From: Jiangellales bacterium
GTDB taxonomy: Bacteria > Actinomycetota > Actinomycetes > Jiangellales > Jiangellaceae
Assembly: GCA_030447955.1 (NCBI GenBank)
Contig: JAUJNY010000004.1
Location: forward strand, 145,518 to 209,517
Direction of reading: 5' to 3'
Length of the DNA stretch: 64,000 bases
Both the position numbers and the translations under genes were made by a program. The number at the start of each line of letters is the position of its first letter. The stretch's first letter is position 1. Positions 53,862 to 61,067 of this stretch are shown here, one piece after another. The notes under the pieces are model-generated. The model did not search any database and had not been told where the DNA came from. It saw nothing but the letters and a program-made list of their open reading frames with translations.

Positions 53862-54328
53862 TGGCCGCCTCCTGCGAGCTGGTCGACTGCGTGCGCGAGT
53901 ACCGGGGTGAGTACGGCCATGCCGTCGCGTACGCCGCCCGGTGACCCGGGCAGGTTCACCACGAGGGTACGACCGGACACCCCGGCGAGCCCCCGGCTCA
54001 GCATTGCCGTCGGTACGCCGGCGGCCACCCCGGCGGCCCGCAGCGCCTCCGCGACGCCCGGGACCTGCCGGTCGAGGATCCGCGCGGTCATCTCGGGGGT
54101 GGAGTCGCCGGGCGCCAACCCGGTGCCGCCGGTGGTGAGCACGACGTCGTAGCCCTGCTCTATCGCCGCGCGCAGCGCGGCCTCGACCGGCTCGCCGTCG
54201 GGCACCAGCCGGGGCCCGTCCACGTCGGCATCCAACGCCACCAGCGCGGCGACCGCCGCCGGTCCGGCGCGGTCCTCGTACACCCCGGCGTGCGCCCGCG
54301 TGGAAACCGTGACCACGAGCACCCTCAT
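53858..54328 (-). CDS. Molybdopterin adenylyltransferase-type protein (MoaB/Mog)
   Basis: 156 residues from ATG 54328, overlapping the moaC stop (ATGA). MoCF-fold motifs: VVTVSTRAHAGVYEDRAG, LTTGGTGLAPGDSTPE and VVNLPGSPGGVRDG. It adenylates molybdopterin before molybdate insertion. Part of the run moeA-moaC-mog-rimJ with overlapping ends. Confidence 0.93.
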   Translation of the reverse strand: MRVLVVTVSTRAHAGVYEDRAGPAAVAALVALDADVDGPRLVPDGEPVEAALRAAIEQGYDVVLTTGGTGLAPGDSTPEMTARILDRQVPGVAEALRAAGVAAGVPTAMLSRGLAGVSGRTLVVNLPGSPGGVRDGMAVLTPVLAHAVDQLAGGGH

Positions 54329-54819
54329 GACCGTCTCCAGTCGCCCGAGCGCCCACCGGTCTTCTCCTCGACGCGGACGTCGGTCACGGATGCGGCGCGG
54401 TCCACGGCCTTGACCATGTCGATCACGGTCAAGGCAGCGACGCTCACCGCGGTGAGCGCCTCCATCTCCACGCCGGTCCGATCGGCGGTGCGGACGGAGG
54501 CGCTGATCCGTACGGAGTCGTCGCTCACGTCCAGGTCGACCGCGACCGCGTGGAGGGCGATGGGGTGGCACAGCGGCACCAGCTCGGAGGTCCGCTTGGC
54601 GGCCTGGATACCGGCGACCCGGGCCACCGCCAGCGCGTCACCCTTGGGCACGCCGGCGCCGCGCAGCAACGCGACGACCTCGGGTGAGACCAGCACCCGG
54701 GCGCTGGCCCGCGCGGTGCGGACGCTGACGTCCTTGTTGGTCACGTCCACCATGTGGGCGGCGCCGGAGGCGTCGATGTGGGTCAGCCCCGACGAGTCGG
54801 ATGGCGATGCTGGGGGCAT
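54325..54819 (-). CDS. moaC: Cyclic pyranopterin monophosphate synthase MoaC
   Basis: 164 residues from ATG 54819. Signatures: MVDVTNKDVSVRTARASARV, AKRTSELVPLCHPIAL with the catalytic region, EMEALTAVSVAALTVIDMVK and the C-terminal EEKTGGRSGDW. Second step of molybdenum-cofactor synthesis. Starts 6 nt after the moeA/glp stop. Confidence 0.97.
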   Translation of the reverse strand: MPPASPSDSSGLTHIDASGAAHMVDVTNKDVSVRTARASARVLVSPEVVALLRGAGVPKGDALAVARVAGIQAAKRTSELVPLCHPIALHAVAVDLDVSDDSVRISASVRTADRTGVEMEALTAVSVAALTVIDMVKAVDRAASVTDVRVEEKTGGRSGDWRRS

Positions 54820-54825
54820 CGCCGG

Positions 54826-56049
54826 CTATCCCCGGCGCCGTTCGAGCAGCATGACGTCGACGACGTCGCCGGCGGCCACGTCGGTCACCTGTTCGGGTAC
54901 GACGACAAAGGCGTTGGCGTGGGCGAGGTCGCCGACGAGATGGCTGCCCTGCCCGCCGAGCGGCGTCACCGTGTCGCCGTCCGGCCCGGGCTCGTAGCGT
55001 GCCCGCGCGAACTGGCGCTTGCCCGGCGGAGACCGCAGCGGCTCGACCATCCGGGCCCGCACGCCGGGGCGGTGCAGCCGGGCCACGCCGAGCATCTTGC
55101 GGATCGCCGGCCGGACGAACACCTCGAAGGAGACGAAAGCGCTCACCGGGTTGCCCGGCAGCGTGAAGATCGGGATCCGGTCCTCCCCCACGGTCCCGAA
55201 CCCCTGCGGCATCCCGGGCTGCATCGCCACCTTGTCGAAGTGCACCGTGCCCAGTGTGGACAGCACCTCCTTGACGGTGTCGTACGCGCCCACGCTCACC
55301 CCACCGCTGGTGATGACGAGGTCGGCGCGGATCAGCTGGTCCTCGATGGTCGCCATCAGCTGGCGGGAGTCGTCGGGCACGGCACCCACGCGGAAGACCA
55401 GCGCGCCGGCCTCCTTGGCGGCGCTGGTCAGCGTGTAGCTGTTGGAGTCGCAGATCTGCCCTCCCGACGGCCGCTGACCCGGCTCGACCAGCTCGCTGCC
55501 GGTGGAGAGCACGACCGCCCGTGGACGCGCCCGGACGAGGACCTGGTCGCGGCCGACGGCGGCGAGCAGGCCGATCTGCGGGGCGCCGAGGTGCATCCCC
55601 GCCTCGAGCACGACGTCTCCCGCCTCGACGTCCTCGGCGCGGTGGCGGACGTACTGCCCCGGGCCGGGCCCGCGCCGGATCGCCACCTCGCCGACACCGC
55701 CGTCGGTCCACTCGACCGGAACGACCGCGTCGGCACCCCCCGGCAGCGGCGCGCCGGTCATGATGCGGACGCACTGCCCCTCCTCGATGACCGCATCACC
55801 GTCGGCGCCGGCGGGGACGTCACCGAGGACGGGCAGCAGAACGGGCCGGTCCTCGGCGGCACCCGCGACGTCGTCGCGGCGCACGGCATACCCGTCCATC
55901 GCGGAGTTGTCGAACGGCGGCAGCGGCCACTGAGCCTTGACGTCCTCGGCCAGGACGCAGCCGTGCGCGTCGAGCAGCTGCAGCTCCAGCGGCGGCAACG
56001 GGTGTACGGCCGCGAGGACGTCGGAGAGGTGGTCGGCGACGCGCTTCAC
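54826..56049 (-). CDS. moeA: MoeA-family protein: molybdopterin molybdotransferase or gephyrin-like divisome protein Glp
   Basis: 407 residues from GTG 56049, overlapping the galU stop (GTGA, 56046-56049). MoeA landmarks: LPPFDNSAMDGYAVR, VRIMTGAPLPGGADAVV, STGSELVEPGQ, SGGVSVGAYD and FTLPGNPVSAFVSFEVFV. In Corynebacteriales the paralogue at this locus (Glp) works in cell division with GlpR. A GlpR/SepX-like gene lies 1.7 kb away here, while moaC and mog argue for cofactor synthesis. Sequence alone does not decide between the two roles, and both are possible. Confidence 0.92.
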   Translation of the reverse strand: MKRVADHLSDVLAAVHPLPPLELQLLDAHGCVLAEDVKAQWPLPPFDNSAMDGYAVRRDDVAGAAEDRPVLLPVLGDVPAGADGDAVIEEGQCVRIMTGAPLPGGADAVVPVEWTDGGVGEVAIRRGPGPGQYVRHRAEDVEAGDVVLEAGMHLGAPQIGLLAAVGRDQVLVRARPRAVVLSTGSELVEPGQRPSGGQICDSNSYTLTSAAKEAGALVFRVGAVPDDSRQLMATIEDQLIRADLVITSGGVSVGAYDTVKEVLSTLGTVHFDKVAMQPGMPQGFGTVGEDRIPIFTLPGNPVSAFVSFEVFVRPAIRKMLGVARLHRPGVRARMVEPLRSPPGKRQFARARYEPGPDGDTVTPLGGQGSHLVGDLAHANAFVVVPEQVTDVAAGDVVDVMLLERRRG

Positions 56050-56978
56050 CCGCCGCCTCCGCGACCGCCCTCCGGAGAGCCGACGAACTGCCGCAGCCAG
56101 GCCAGGAACTCCGGTCCCAGGTCGGCGCGCTCGCTGGCCAGCTTGACCACGGTACGCAGGTAGTCCGCCCGGTCGCCGGTGTCGTAGCGCCGGCCGCGGA
56201 ACACCACTCCGTACACCCCGCCGCCGGCCTCGGGATCGGTCTCGGCGAGCGCCTTGAGCGCGTCGGTCAGCTGGATCTCCCCCCCGCGCCCTGGCGGGGT
56301 CTCGCGGAGCACGGCGAACACCGCCGGGTGCAGCACGTAGCGCCCGATGATCGCCAGGTTGCTCGGGGCGTCCTCCGGGTCGGGCTTCTCGACCAGGTCG
56401 CTCAGCCTGACCACGTCCGGCTCGTCGGTCGGCTCGGCCGCGGCGCAGCCGTACAGGTTGATCTGGGCGGGCTCGACCTCGATGAGGGCGACGACGCTAC
56501 CGCCGAGGCGCTGCTGCACCTCGATCATCCGGGTGAGCAGCGGGTCCCGCGGATCGATGAGGTCGTCCCCGAGCAGAACCGCGAACGCCTCGTCGCCGAC
56601 ATGGTGCGCGGCGCACAGCACGGCATGCCCAAGACCGCGCGGGTCGCCCTGGCGCACATAGTGGATGTCGCCCAGCGCGGCGGACTCGCGTACGAGCGCC
56701 AGCCGGTCCTTGTCCCCCTTGGCAGCCAGCGCGTCCTCTAGCTCGTACGCGCGGTCGAAGTGGTCCTCCAGCGAGCGCTTGCCCCTCCCGGTGATCAGCA
56801 GGACGTCGGTCAGCCCAGCGTCCACGGCCTCCTCGACGACGTACTGGATCGCCGGCTTGTCGACGACGGGGAGCATCTCCTTGGGCGTCGCCTTGGTGGC
56901 CGGCAGGAAGCGGGTGCCGAGGCCGGCGGCGGGGATCACCGCCTTGACAGGTCGCGGGGAGTCCGGCTGCGCTGGCAT
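56046..56978 (-). CDS. galU: UTP-glucose-1-phosphate uridylyltransferase
   Basis: 310 residues from ATG 56978 (a GTG three codons earlier is possible). Nucleotidyltransferase motifs: VIPAAGLGTRFLPATKATPK, EMLPVVDKPAIQYVVEEAV and FAVLLGDDLI, then DLVEKPDPEDAPSNLAIIGR. Makes UDP-glucose for cell-wall and exopolysaccharide glycans. Divergent from fthC, 43 bp between start codons; the stop overlaps the moeA start. Confidence 0.96.
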   Translation of the reverse strand: MPAQPDSPRPVKAVIPAAGLGTRFLPATKATPKEMLPVVDKPAIQYVVEEAVDAGLTDVLLITGRGKRSLEDHFDRAYELEDALAAKGDKDRLALVRESAALGDIHYVRQGDPRGLGHAVLCAAHHVGDEAFAVLLGDDLIDPRDPLLTRMIEVQQRLGGSVVALIEVEPAQINLYGCAAAEPTDEPDVVRLSDLVEKPDPEDAPSNLAIIGRYVLHPAVFAVLRETPPGRGGEIQLTDALKALAETDPEAGGGVYGVVFRGRRYDTGDRADYLRTVVKLASERADLGPEFLAWLRQFVGSPEGGRGGGG

Positions 56979-56985
56979 GCGCGCC

Positions 56986-57015
56986 ACCCTAGCCGCGGGG
57001 TTGCCGCCCTAAAGT
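56986..57015. promoter_or_regulatory. Compact divergent promoter pair galU/fthC
   Basis: On the minus strand TAGGGT (56991-56986) ends 7 nt before the galU ATG. On the plus strand TAAAGT (57010-57015) ends 6 nt before the fthC ATG. Neither gene has room for a leader, so both mRNAs appear leaderless and their -35 regions overlap the opposing promoter. Confidence 0.5.
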
Positions 57016-57021
57016 GAGCTC

Positions 57022-57627
57022 ATGCGGCCGGGCGGAGCCCGGAACCGGGCCCGGGACAAGCAGGCGCTGCGCGAGCGGATGCTCGAGCGGCGGGGCGATC
57101 TCGACCTGGCCGCACTCGGAGCGGCCGCGCGCGGCCTGCGGGACGTGATGCTCGGCGTCGATGCCGTCGCTGACGCCGGCGTGGTCGCCGCGTACGTGTC
57201 GGTCGGCCGTGAACCCGGCACCGGCCCGCTGCTCGAGGCGCTGCGCGGCCGCGGCACCGACGTGCTGGTGCCCGCACTGCTGCCCGATGACGACCTCGAC
57301 TGGGGCCGCTACGGCGGTCCGGAGGAGCTGGCGCCGGCAGCGCGCGGGCTGCTCGAGCCCTCCGGCCCGCTGCTCGGGGCGACGGCGGTGCTGGACGTGC
57401 AGGCGGTGCTCGTCCCCGCGCTCGGTGTCGACCGCCGTGGCACCCGGCTCGGCCGGGGTGGAGGCAGCTACGACCGGGTGCTGGCGCGGCTGCGGGCGGC
57501 CGGCTCCGCTGCCTGGGTCTGCGCGCTGCTGTACGACGGGGAGGTGCTCGACCTGCCGATCCCGAGGGAGCCGCACGACGTGCCCGTCGCCGCCGCGGCC
57601 ACCCCGTCCGGTCTGCACTCCTGGTGA
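57022..57627 (+). CDS. fthC: 5-formyltetrahydrofolate cyclo-ligase
   Basis: 201 residues from ATG 57022. N-terminal RDKQALRERMLERR (ATP-binding basic start of the family), VVAAYVSVGREPGTGPLL, and the C-terminal signature VPALGVDRRGTRLGRGGGSY with DVPVAAAATPSG. Converts 5-formyl-THF to 5,10-methenyl-THF. Conserved neighbour of galU in actinomycetes. Confidence 0.95.
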   Translation: MRPGGARNRARDKQALRERMLERRGDLDLAALGAAARGLRDVMLGVDAVADAGVVAAYVSVGREPGTGPLLEALRGRGTDVLVPALLPDDDLDWGRYGGPEELAPAARGLLEPSGPLLGATAVLDVQAVLVPALGVDRRGTRLGRGGGSYDRVLARLRAAGSAAWVCALLYDGEVLDLPIPREPHDVPVAAAATPSGLHSW

Positions 57628-57748
57628 TCGCAGCGGCGGGTCTCCGCGGCGACCGTGGATCGCTGCCCTCGCCGCCACAGGTGTAGCGGTCGACCTTTCG
57701 CGGGTACAACCCCCGTGCCGATCTGGCGACGAACCGAGGAGGTGCGGC

Positions 57749-57919
57749 ATGTCCGGTGAGGACAAGACCCGCAACAAGGTCGAAGAGATCAGCGGGGACG
57801 CCAAAGAGCGGATGGGCAAGGTCAGCGGCGACAAGGACCTCGAGCGCGAGGGGTCCAAGGAGAAAAGCAAGGCCAACCTCAAGCAGGCTGGTGAGAAAGT
57901 CAAGGACGCCCTTCGCTGA
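57749..57919 (+). CDS. CsbD-like small stress protein
   Basis: 56 residues from ATG 57749 with GAGGAGGTG at 57735-57743. Lys/Glu/Asp-rich and hydrophilic, beginning MSGEDKTRNKVEEISGDAKE with the two-repeat CsbD pattern (NKVEEISGDAKERMGK, then KANLKQAGEKVKDA). Family members are induced under general stress; molecular role unknown. A strong hairpin follows. Confidence 0.88.
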   Translation: MSGEDKTRNKVEEISGDAKERMGKVSGDKDLEREGSKEKSKANLKQAGEKVKDALR

Positions 57920-57955
57920 TTCGGAGGGCTGAGCAGCGGTCTTCCGGCCGCTGAG

Positions 57956-57999
57956 CATGCCGGTGGTCCCGCCCCGGGGGGGTCGGGGCCACCGGCATG
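57956..57999 (+). terminator. Terminator after the CsbD-like gene
   Basis: 16-bp stem CATGCCGGTGGTCCCG / CGGGGCCACCGGCATG with a single G-U position and a 12-nt loop containing CCCC and a run of seven G. Situated 37 bp after the stop codon. Confidence 0.8.
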
Positions 58000-58082
58000 T
58001 TCGTCGGTAGGCCGTGACCTCGAGCCGGTGGCCTCGTTGTACCAGGCGAGGGGGGAACGCCGCGCTCGTACGGCGGCGTGCC

Positions 58083-58145
58083 AGGCGGCGGTGAGTGGCA
58101 CGTCCTCGACCGCGGGGGACGAGGACGTGCCACTCACCGCCGCCT
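58083..58145. repeat. Perfect 26-bp inverted repeat between csbD-like gene and merR
   Basis: Arm 1 at 58083-58108 and arm 2 at 58120-58145 are exact complements (arm begins AGGCGGCGGTGAGTGGCACG) around an 11-nt centre. There is no T tract and it is separate from the csbD terminator. It ends 17 bp before the merR promoter, so it could block read-through, form a cruciform, or bind a protein dimer. Confidence 0.95.
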
Positions 58146-58161
58146 CCTTATCTCCGCGCAC

Positions 58162-58193
58162 TTGAACTTGGAGTCCGCTCCAAGGCATAGCGT
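58162..58193 (+). promoter_or_regulatory. MerR-type promoter/operator
   Basis: Perfect palindrome CTTGGAG-TCCG-CTCCAAG (58167-58184) lies between a -35-like TTGAAC (58162-58167) and a -10-like TAGCGT (58188-58193). Spacing is 20 bp, the stretched configuration that MerR proteins correct by DNA distortion. The ATG follows 7 nt later, suggesting a leaderless, autoregulated mRNA. Confidence 0.75.
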
Positions 58194-58200
58194 CACTGCC

Positions 58201-58644
58201 ATGAGCGCCCCAACGATGGCGGACCTCCCGCCGGCGGCGGAATGGATGAGCGTCGCGCAGCTCGCGGCCCGGGTCGGCGTGCGCCCGGACACGATCCGCT
58301 ACTACGAGCGGGCCGGCCTGCTCCCGCCGGCAACCCGGACGAGCGGGGACCACCGCCGCTACGGCGAGGCCGCCATCGACCGGCTGCACTTCATCCAGGG
58401 AGCGCAGCGGCTCGGCCTGCGGCTCAAGGACATCTCCACGCTCCTCGCGGTCCGTGACACCGGCACCTGCCCCTGCGAGCCGGCCGAGCAGCTGCTCCGG
58501 CAGCGGATCACCGAGATCGACAGCGAGCTGTCCCGCCTGCAGGCGCTGCGCCGCGACCTCGTACGGATGGCCGAGGCGCTGCCCGGTGGCGACTGCCCCG
58601 ACCCCGATCCCGGCACGTGGTGCCCACCAGGGATGAGGAGGTGA
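58201..58644 (+). CDS. MerR-family metal-responsive regulator
   Basis: 147 residues from ATG 58201. N-terminal winged HTH: SVAQLAARVGVRPDTIRYYE, then RAGLLPPATR. A dimerisation helix follows. Candidate metal-binding cysteines at positions 90 and 92 (TCPCEP) at the start of the dimer helix and at 132 and 141 (GGDCPDPDPGTWCPP) at the C-terminus resemble the ZntR/CadR/CueR layout. The next gene, 7 nt downstream, encodes a tiny Cys-rich peptide, and the regulator's own stop overlaps that gene's ribosome site. Metal identity is not deducible. Confidence 0.88.
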   Translation: MSAPTMADLPPAAEWMSVAQLAARVGVRPDTIRYYERAGLLPPATRTSGDHRRYGEAAIDRLHFIQGAQRLGLRLKDISTLLAVRDTGTCPCEPAEQLLRQRITEIDSELSRLQALRRDLVRMAEALPGGDCPDPDPGTWCPPGMRR

Positions 58645-58651
58645 TCGGATC

Positions 58652-58738
58652 ATGACCCCAGAGCTGAGTGACTGCTGCGGTTGCGGCTCCTGCGGCTGCG
58701 GCTGCAACGGTCCTGAGTGCCCGCCGGACTGCTGCTAG
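58652..58738 (+). CDS. 28-residue, nine-cysteine metallothionein-like peptide
   Basis: ATG 58652 to TAG 58738, with GAGGAGG at 58636-58642 overlapping the merR stop. The peptide starts MTPELSD and then has a cluster CCGCGSCGCGC followed by NGPECPPDCC. Cys are at residues 8, 9, 11, 14, 16, 18, 23, 27 and 28, with no aromatic residues, as in metallothioneins. A perfect hairpin terminator follows 10 bp after the stop, so the merR-peptide unit is complete. Probable role: buffering of a soft metal (Cu, Zn, Cd, Hg) sensed by the regulator. Confidence 0.78.
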   Translation: MTPELSDCCGCGSCGCGCNGPECPPDCC

Positions 58739-58748
58739 TGGTCCCCAC

Positions 58749-58781
58749 CCGAGGACCCCGCCACCCGAGCGGGGTCCTCGG
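58749..58781 (+). terminator. Terminator of the merR-metallothionein unit
   Basis: Perfect 13-bp stem CCGAGGACCCCGC / GCGGGGTCCTCGG with a 7-nt loop, starting 10 bp after the peptide's stop. No T run follows. Confidence 0.85.
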
Positions 58782-58836
58782 CGTTCGACCTCATCTCGTC
58801 GGATCGGCTAGACAGCCCCCAAGGAACGGCGCATCA

Positions 58837-58863
58837 TTGGCAGTCGAGGGGCGAGAGTGCTAA
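58837..58863 (+). promoter_or_regulatory. CIRCE-like HrcA operator upstream of fmdB
   Basis: TTGGCAGTC-N9-GAGTGCTAA matches the CIRCE consensus TTAGCACTC-N9-GAGTGCTAA at 16 of 18 positions. The spacer is exactly 9 bp and the right half is perfect. It ends 17-23 bp before the fmdB start. The heat-shock repressor HrcA would bind here. Confidence 0.65.
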
Positions 58864-58886
58864 CCCCAGTCCGCGGAAGGATGGCC

Positions 58887-59288
58887 GTGCCGACCTACCA
58901 GTACGCCTGCACCGAGTGTGGTGAGCGGCTCGAAGCCGTACAACGCTTCAGCGATGCCCCGCTCTCGTCCTGCCCGCACTGCTCCGGGCGGCTGCGCAAG
59001 GTCTTCTCCCCAGTCGGGGTGGTGTTCAAGGGCTCCGGCTTCTACCGCACCGACAGCCGCTCGGCTCCACCGGCGGACAAGCCGGGTGAGCGCGTCGACG
59101 CTCGCGCCGGCGCAGGCGAGCGGGGCGGTACGCCTACCGACAACGGCAAGCCCGCCGACAACGGCAAGCCCGCCGACAACGGCAAGCCGGCGGGCAAGCC
59201 GGCGCCCGCCACGTCGGGGGCGGCCGCGTCCGGGTCAGCCGCCAAGCGGAGCTCCTCGTCGGGCAGCACCGCAGGCTCGGCCTCCTGA
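58887..59288 (+). CDS. FmdB-type zinc-ribbon regulatory protein
   Basis: 133 residues from GTG 58887 (gives the family-standard start PTYQYAC; ATG 58881 two codons earlier is possible). The N-terminal zinc ribbon has CTEC ... CPHC, followed by RKVFSPVGVVFKGSGFYRTD. The rest is a Gly/Ala/Lys-rich disordered tail containing three in-frame 18-bp repeats (59139-59191, unit DNGKPA). FmdB-family proteins are small putative regulators of unknown targets. A CIRCE-like element upstream points to heat-shock control. Confidence 0.9.
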   Translation: MPTYQYACTECGERLEAVQRFSDAPLSSCPHCSGRLRKVFSPVGVVFKGSGFYRTDSRSAPPADKPGERVDARAGAGERGGTPTDNGKPADNGKPADNGKPAGKPAPATSGAAASGSAAKRSSSSGSTAGSAS

Positions 59289-59403
59289 TTTCTCGCCGGC
59301 TCGCAGCCCGGCCACCTGACGTCACGTCGTCCACAAGCGCAGCGGAGTCCTGAGCCGGGGAGAGGGCGCTGTGGACGTCGCCCGCGGCCTGACCGCCGGC
59401 CCA

Positions 59404-59409
59404 TAACCT
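59404..59409 (+). promoter_or_regulatory. -10-like hexamer of the nucleoside phosphorylase gene
   Basis: TAACCT ends 7 nt before ATG 59417; no ribosome site precedes the start, consistent with leaderless translation. Confidence 0.45.
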
Positions 59410-59416
59410 GAGCCGC

Positions 59417-60229
59417 ATGCCCGCTGCTCCGCCGCGCGCCGACATCGCAGTGATCGGCGGCTCTGGCCTCTCCACGCTCTTCGCCGGGGCCGAGCCGGTG
59501 CCGGTGACCACCCCGTACGGCGACCCCTCCGACCTCCCGCGCGTCAGCGACATCGGTGGTCGCTCGGTGGCGTTCCTGCCAAGGCACGGCACCGGTCATC
59601 GGCTGCCACCGCATCGCATCCCCTACCGCGCGAACCTGTGGGCGCTGCGCGCCATCGGCGTCCGACAGGTGCTCGCCACGTACGCCGTCGGCTCACTGCG
59701 CACCGACCGGGGGCCCGGCACCCTCGTGGTCCCCGACCAGCTGGTCGACCGCACCAGTGGGCGGGTGCAGACCTACTACGACGAGGGAGCGGTGCACGTC
59801 GGTTTCGCCGAGCCCTACTGCCCGCGCGGCCGGAACACCGTCGTGACGACGGCGGTGCAGCGCGGCTGGGCGGCGGTGGACGGCGGGACGATGGTCGTCG
59901 TCGAGGGACCGCGTTTCTCCACCCGTGCCGAGTCCCGCGCCCACGCCGCCGCCGGCTTCGACATCGTCGGCATGACGGGGCAGCCCGAGGCCGTACTGGC
60001 CCGCGAGCTGGCGCTGTGCTACACGCCCCTTGCCCTGGTCACCGACCTCGATGCCGGCGTCGCCAGCGGGCCGGGAGTCTCCGCGGCCGAGGTGCTCGCC
60101 GAGGTCGCGCGCCACGCAGCCCGCCTCGCCGAGCTCGTGGCTGAGGTCGCGGCCACGCTCTCAGCACAGCGCGACTGTCCCTGCCCCCATGCCATCGCGG
60201 CCTTCACCCTCCCGGTGCAGCTGCCGTGA
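59417..60229 (+). CDS. MTA/inosine-type purine nucleoside phosphorylase (MTAP family)
   Basis: 270 residues from ATG 59417. Family motifs: AVIGGSGLSTLF (phosphate loop), LPRHGTGHRLPPHRIPYRAN, VVVEGPRFSTRAESR and FDIVGMTGQPEAVLARELAL. Phosphorolysis of 5'-methylthioadenosine or 6-oxopurine nucleosides. The MTGQPE form differs from the human MTAP sequence MTxxPE, so substrate (MTA or inosine) is unclear. Its stop overlaps the next start (GTGA, 60226-60229). Confidence 0.93.
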   Translation: MPAAPPRADIAVIGGSGLSTLFAGAEPVPVTTPYGDPSDLPRVSDIGGRSVAFLPRHGTGHRLPPHRIPYRANLWALRAIGVRQVLATYAVGSLRTDRGPGTLVVPDQLVDRTSGRVQTYYDEGAVHVGFAEPYCPRGRNTVVTTAVQRGWAAVDGGTMVVVEGPRFSTRAESRAHAAAGFDIVGMTGQPEAVLARELALCYTPLALVTDLDAGVASGPGVSAAEVLAEVARHAARLAELVAEVAATLSAQRDCPCPHAIAAFTLPVQLP

Positions 60230-60915
60230 TCGGGTCCGGACTGCTGCGCGACCTGCGGCGGACCGCCGGCTGGCACCGCCGCCTGCTGGCCGCCGCCCTC
60301 GCCGCCGCGGCAGTGGCCTTCGGGCTGGAGGCCACGGAGCCGACAGCACCGCCACACGTCCGGGTGCTTGCCGCCGACACCGACCTCACCGGCGGGGCCA
60401 CCCTCTCCCCCGACGACGTGCGCGTGGCGATGCTGCCGCCCGAGGCGGTGCCCGCCGGTGTCCTCAGCGCCGGCACGGACGTCACCGGCCGGGTCCTCGC
60501 GGCCCCGGTGCGGGCCGGTGAGCCGCTGACCGACGTACGGCTCGTCGGTCCGGCGCTGCTCGAGGGCTACGGTGCCGGGCTCGTGGCCGCCCCCGTGCGG
60601 ATCGCCGACCCGGCGGCTGTCCGGCTGCTGCGCCCGGGCGACGTCGTCGACGTGCTCGCCGCCAGCGTCGCAATGGGGGCAGCGGCGCCGTCGAGTGCCG
60701 CGGCGACCCGCACGGTCCCCGCGGTGACCGTCGCCGCAGCGGTGCCCGTCGTGGCCGTGCCCGAGCCGGGCGAGGACGGCCTGCTGGCCGAGGGCGCTCT
60801 CGTTGTGCTGGCCACGACTCCGACCGTGGCCGAGGACCTGGCCGGGGCGGCCGTCACCTCGCGTCTCTCGCTCGTCGTCCGCGCCGCCGTCGCGGAGCCA
60901 CCGACCCCTGGCTAG
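60226..60915 (+). CDS. SAF/CpaB-like exported protein, solitary
   Basis: 229 residues from GTG 60226, coupled to the preceding phosphorylase by a GTGA overlap. One N-terminal TM (LLAAALAAAAVAFGLEA), then the SAF domain (VRVLAADTDLTGGATLSPDD, then VTGRVLAAPVRAGEPLTDVR) and a RcpC/CpaB-like domain (LLRPGDVVDVLAA). CpaB proteins assemble Flp/tad pili, but no tad gene occurs in the window. In actinobacteria such solitary genes are common. Function may be cell-envelope related. Confidence 0.82.
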   Translation: MIGSGLLRDLRRTAGWHRRLLAAALAAAAVAFGLEATEPTAPPHVRVLAADTDLTGGATLSPDDVRVAMLPPEAVPAGVLSAGTDVTGRVLAAPVRAGEPLTDVRLVGPALLEGYGAGLVAAPVRIADPAAVRLLRPGDVVDVLAASVAMGAAAPSSAAATRTVPAVTVAAAVPVVAVPEPGEDGLLAEGALVVLATTPTVAEDLAGAAVTSRLSLVVRAAVAEPPTPG

Positions 60916-61067
60916 TGACGGCCGCGCATCGCGCTGGCGGCGTACGTCCCGCCCCCGCCATCCGCCCGGCCGTGATCGACGTGAGCAATCGGCCGTCGGG
61001 ACGACCGGCCGGTCACGTGGATCGGGAGCAACCCTGGTGTGTTCAGGAACCCTGGCAGTGCTGAGCG

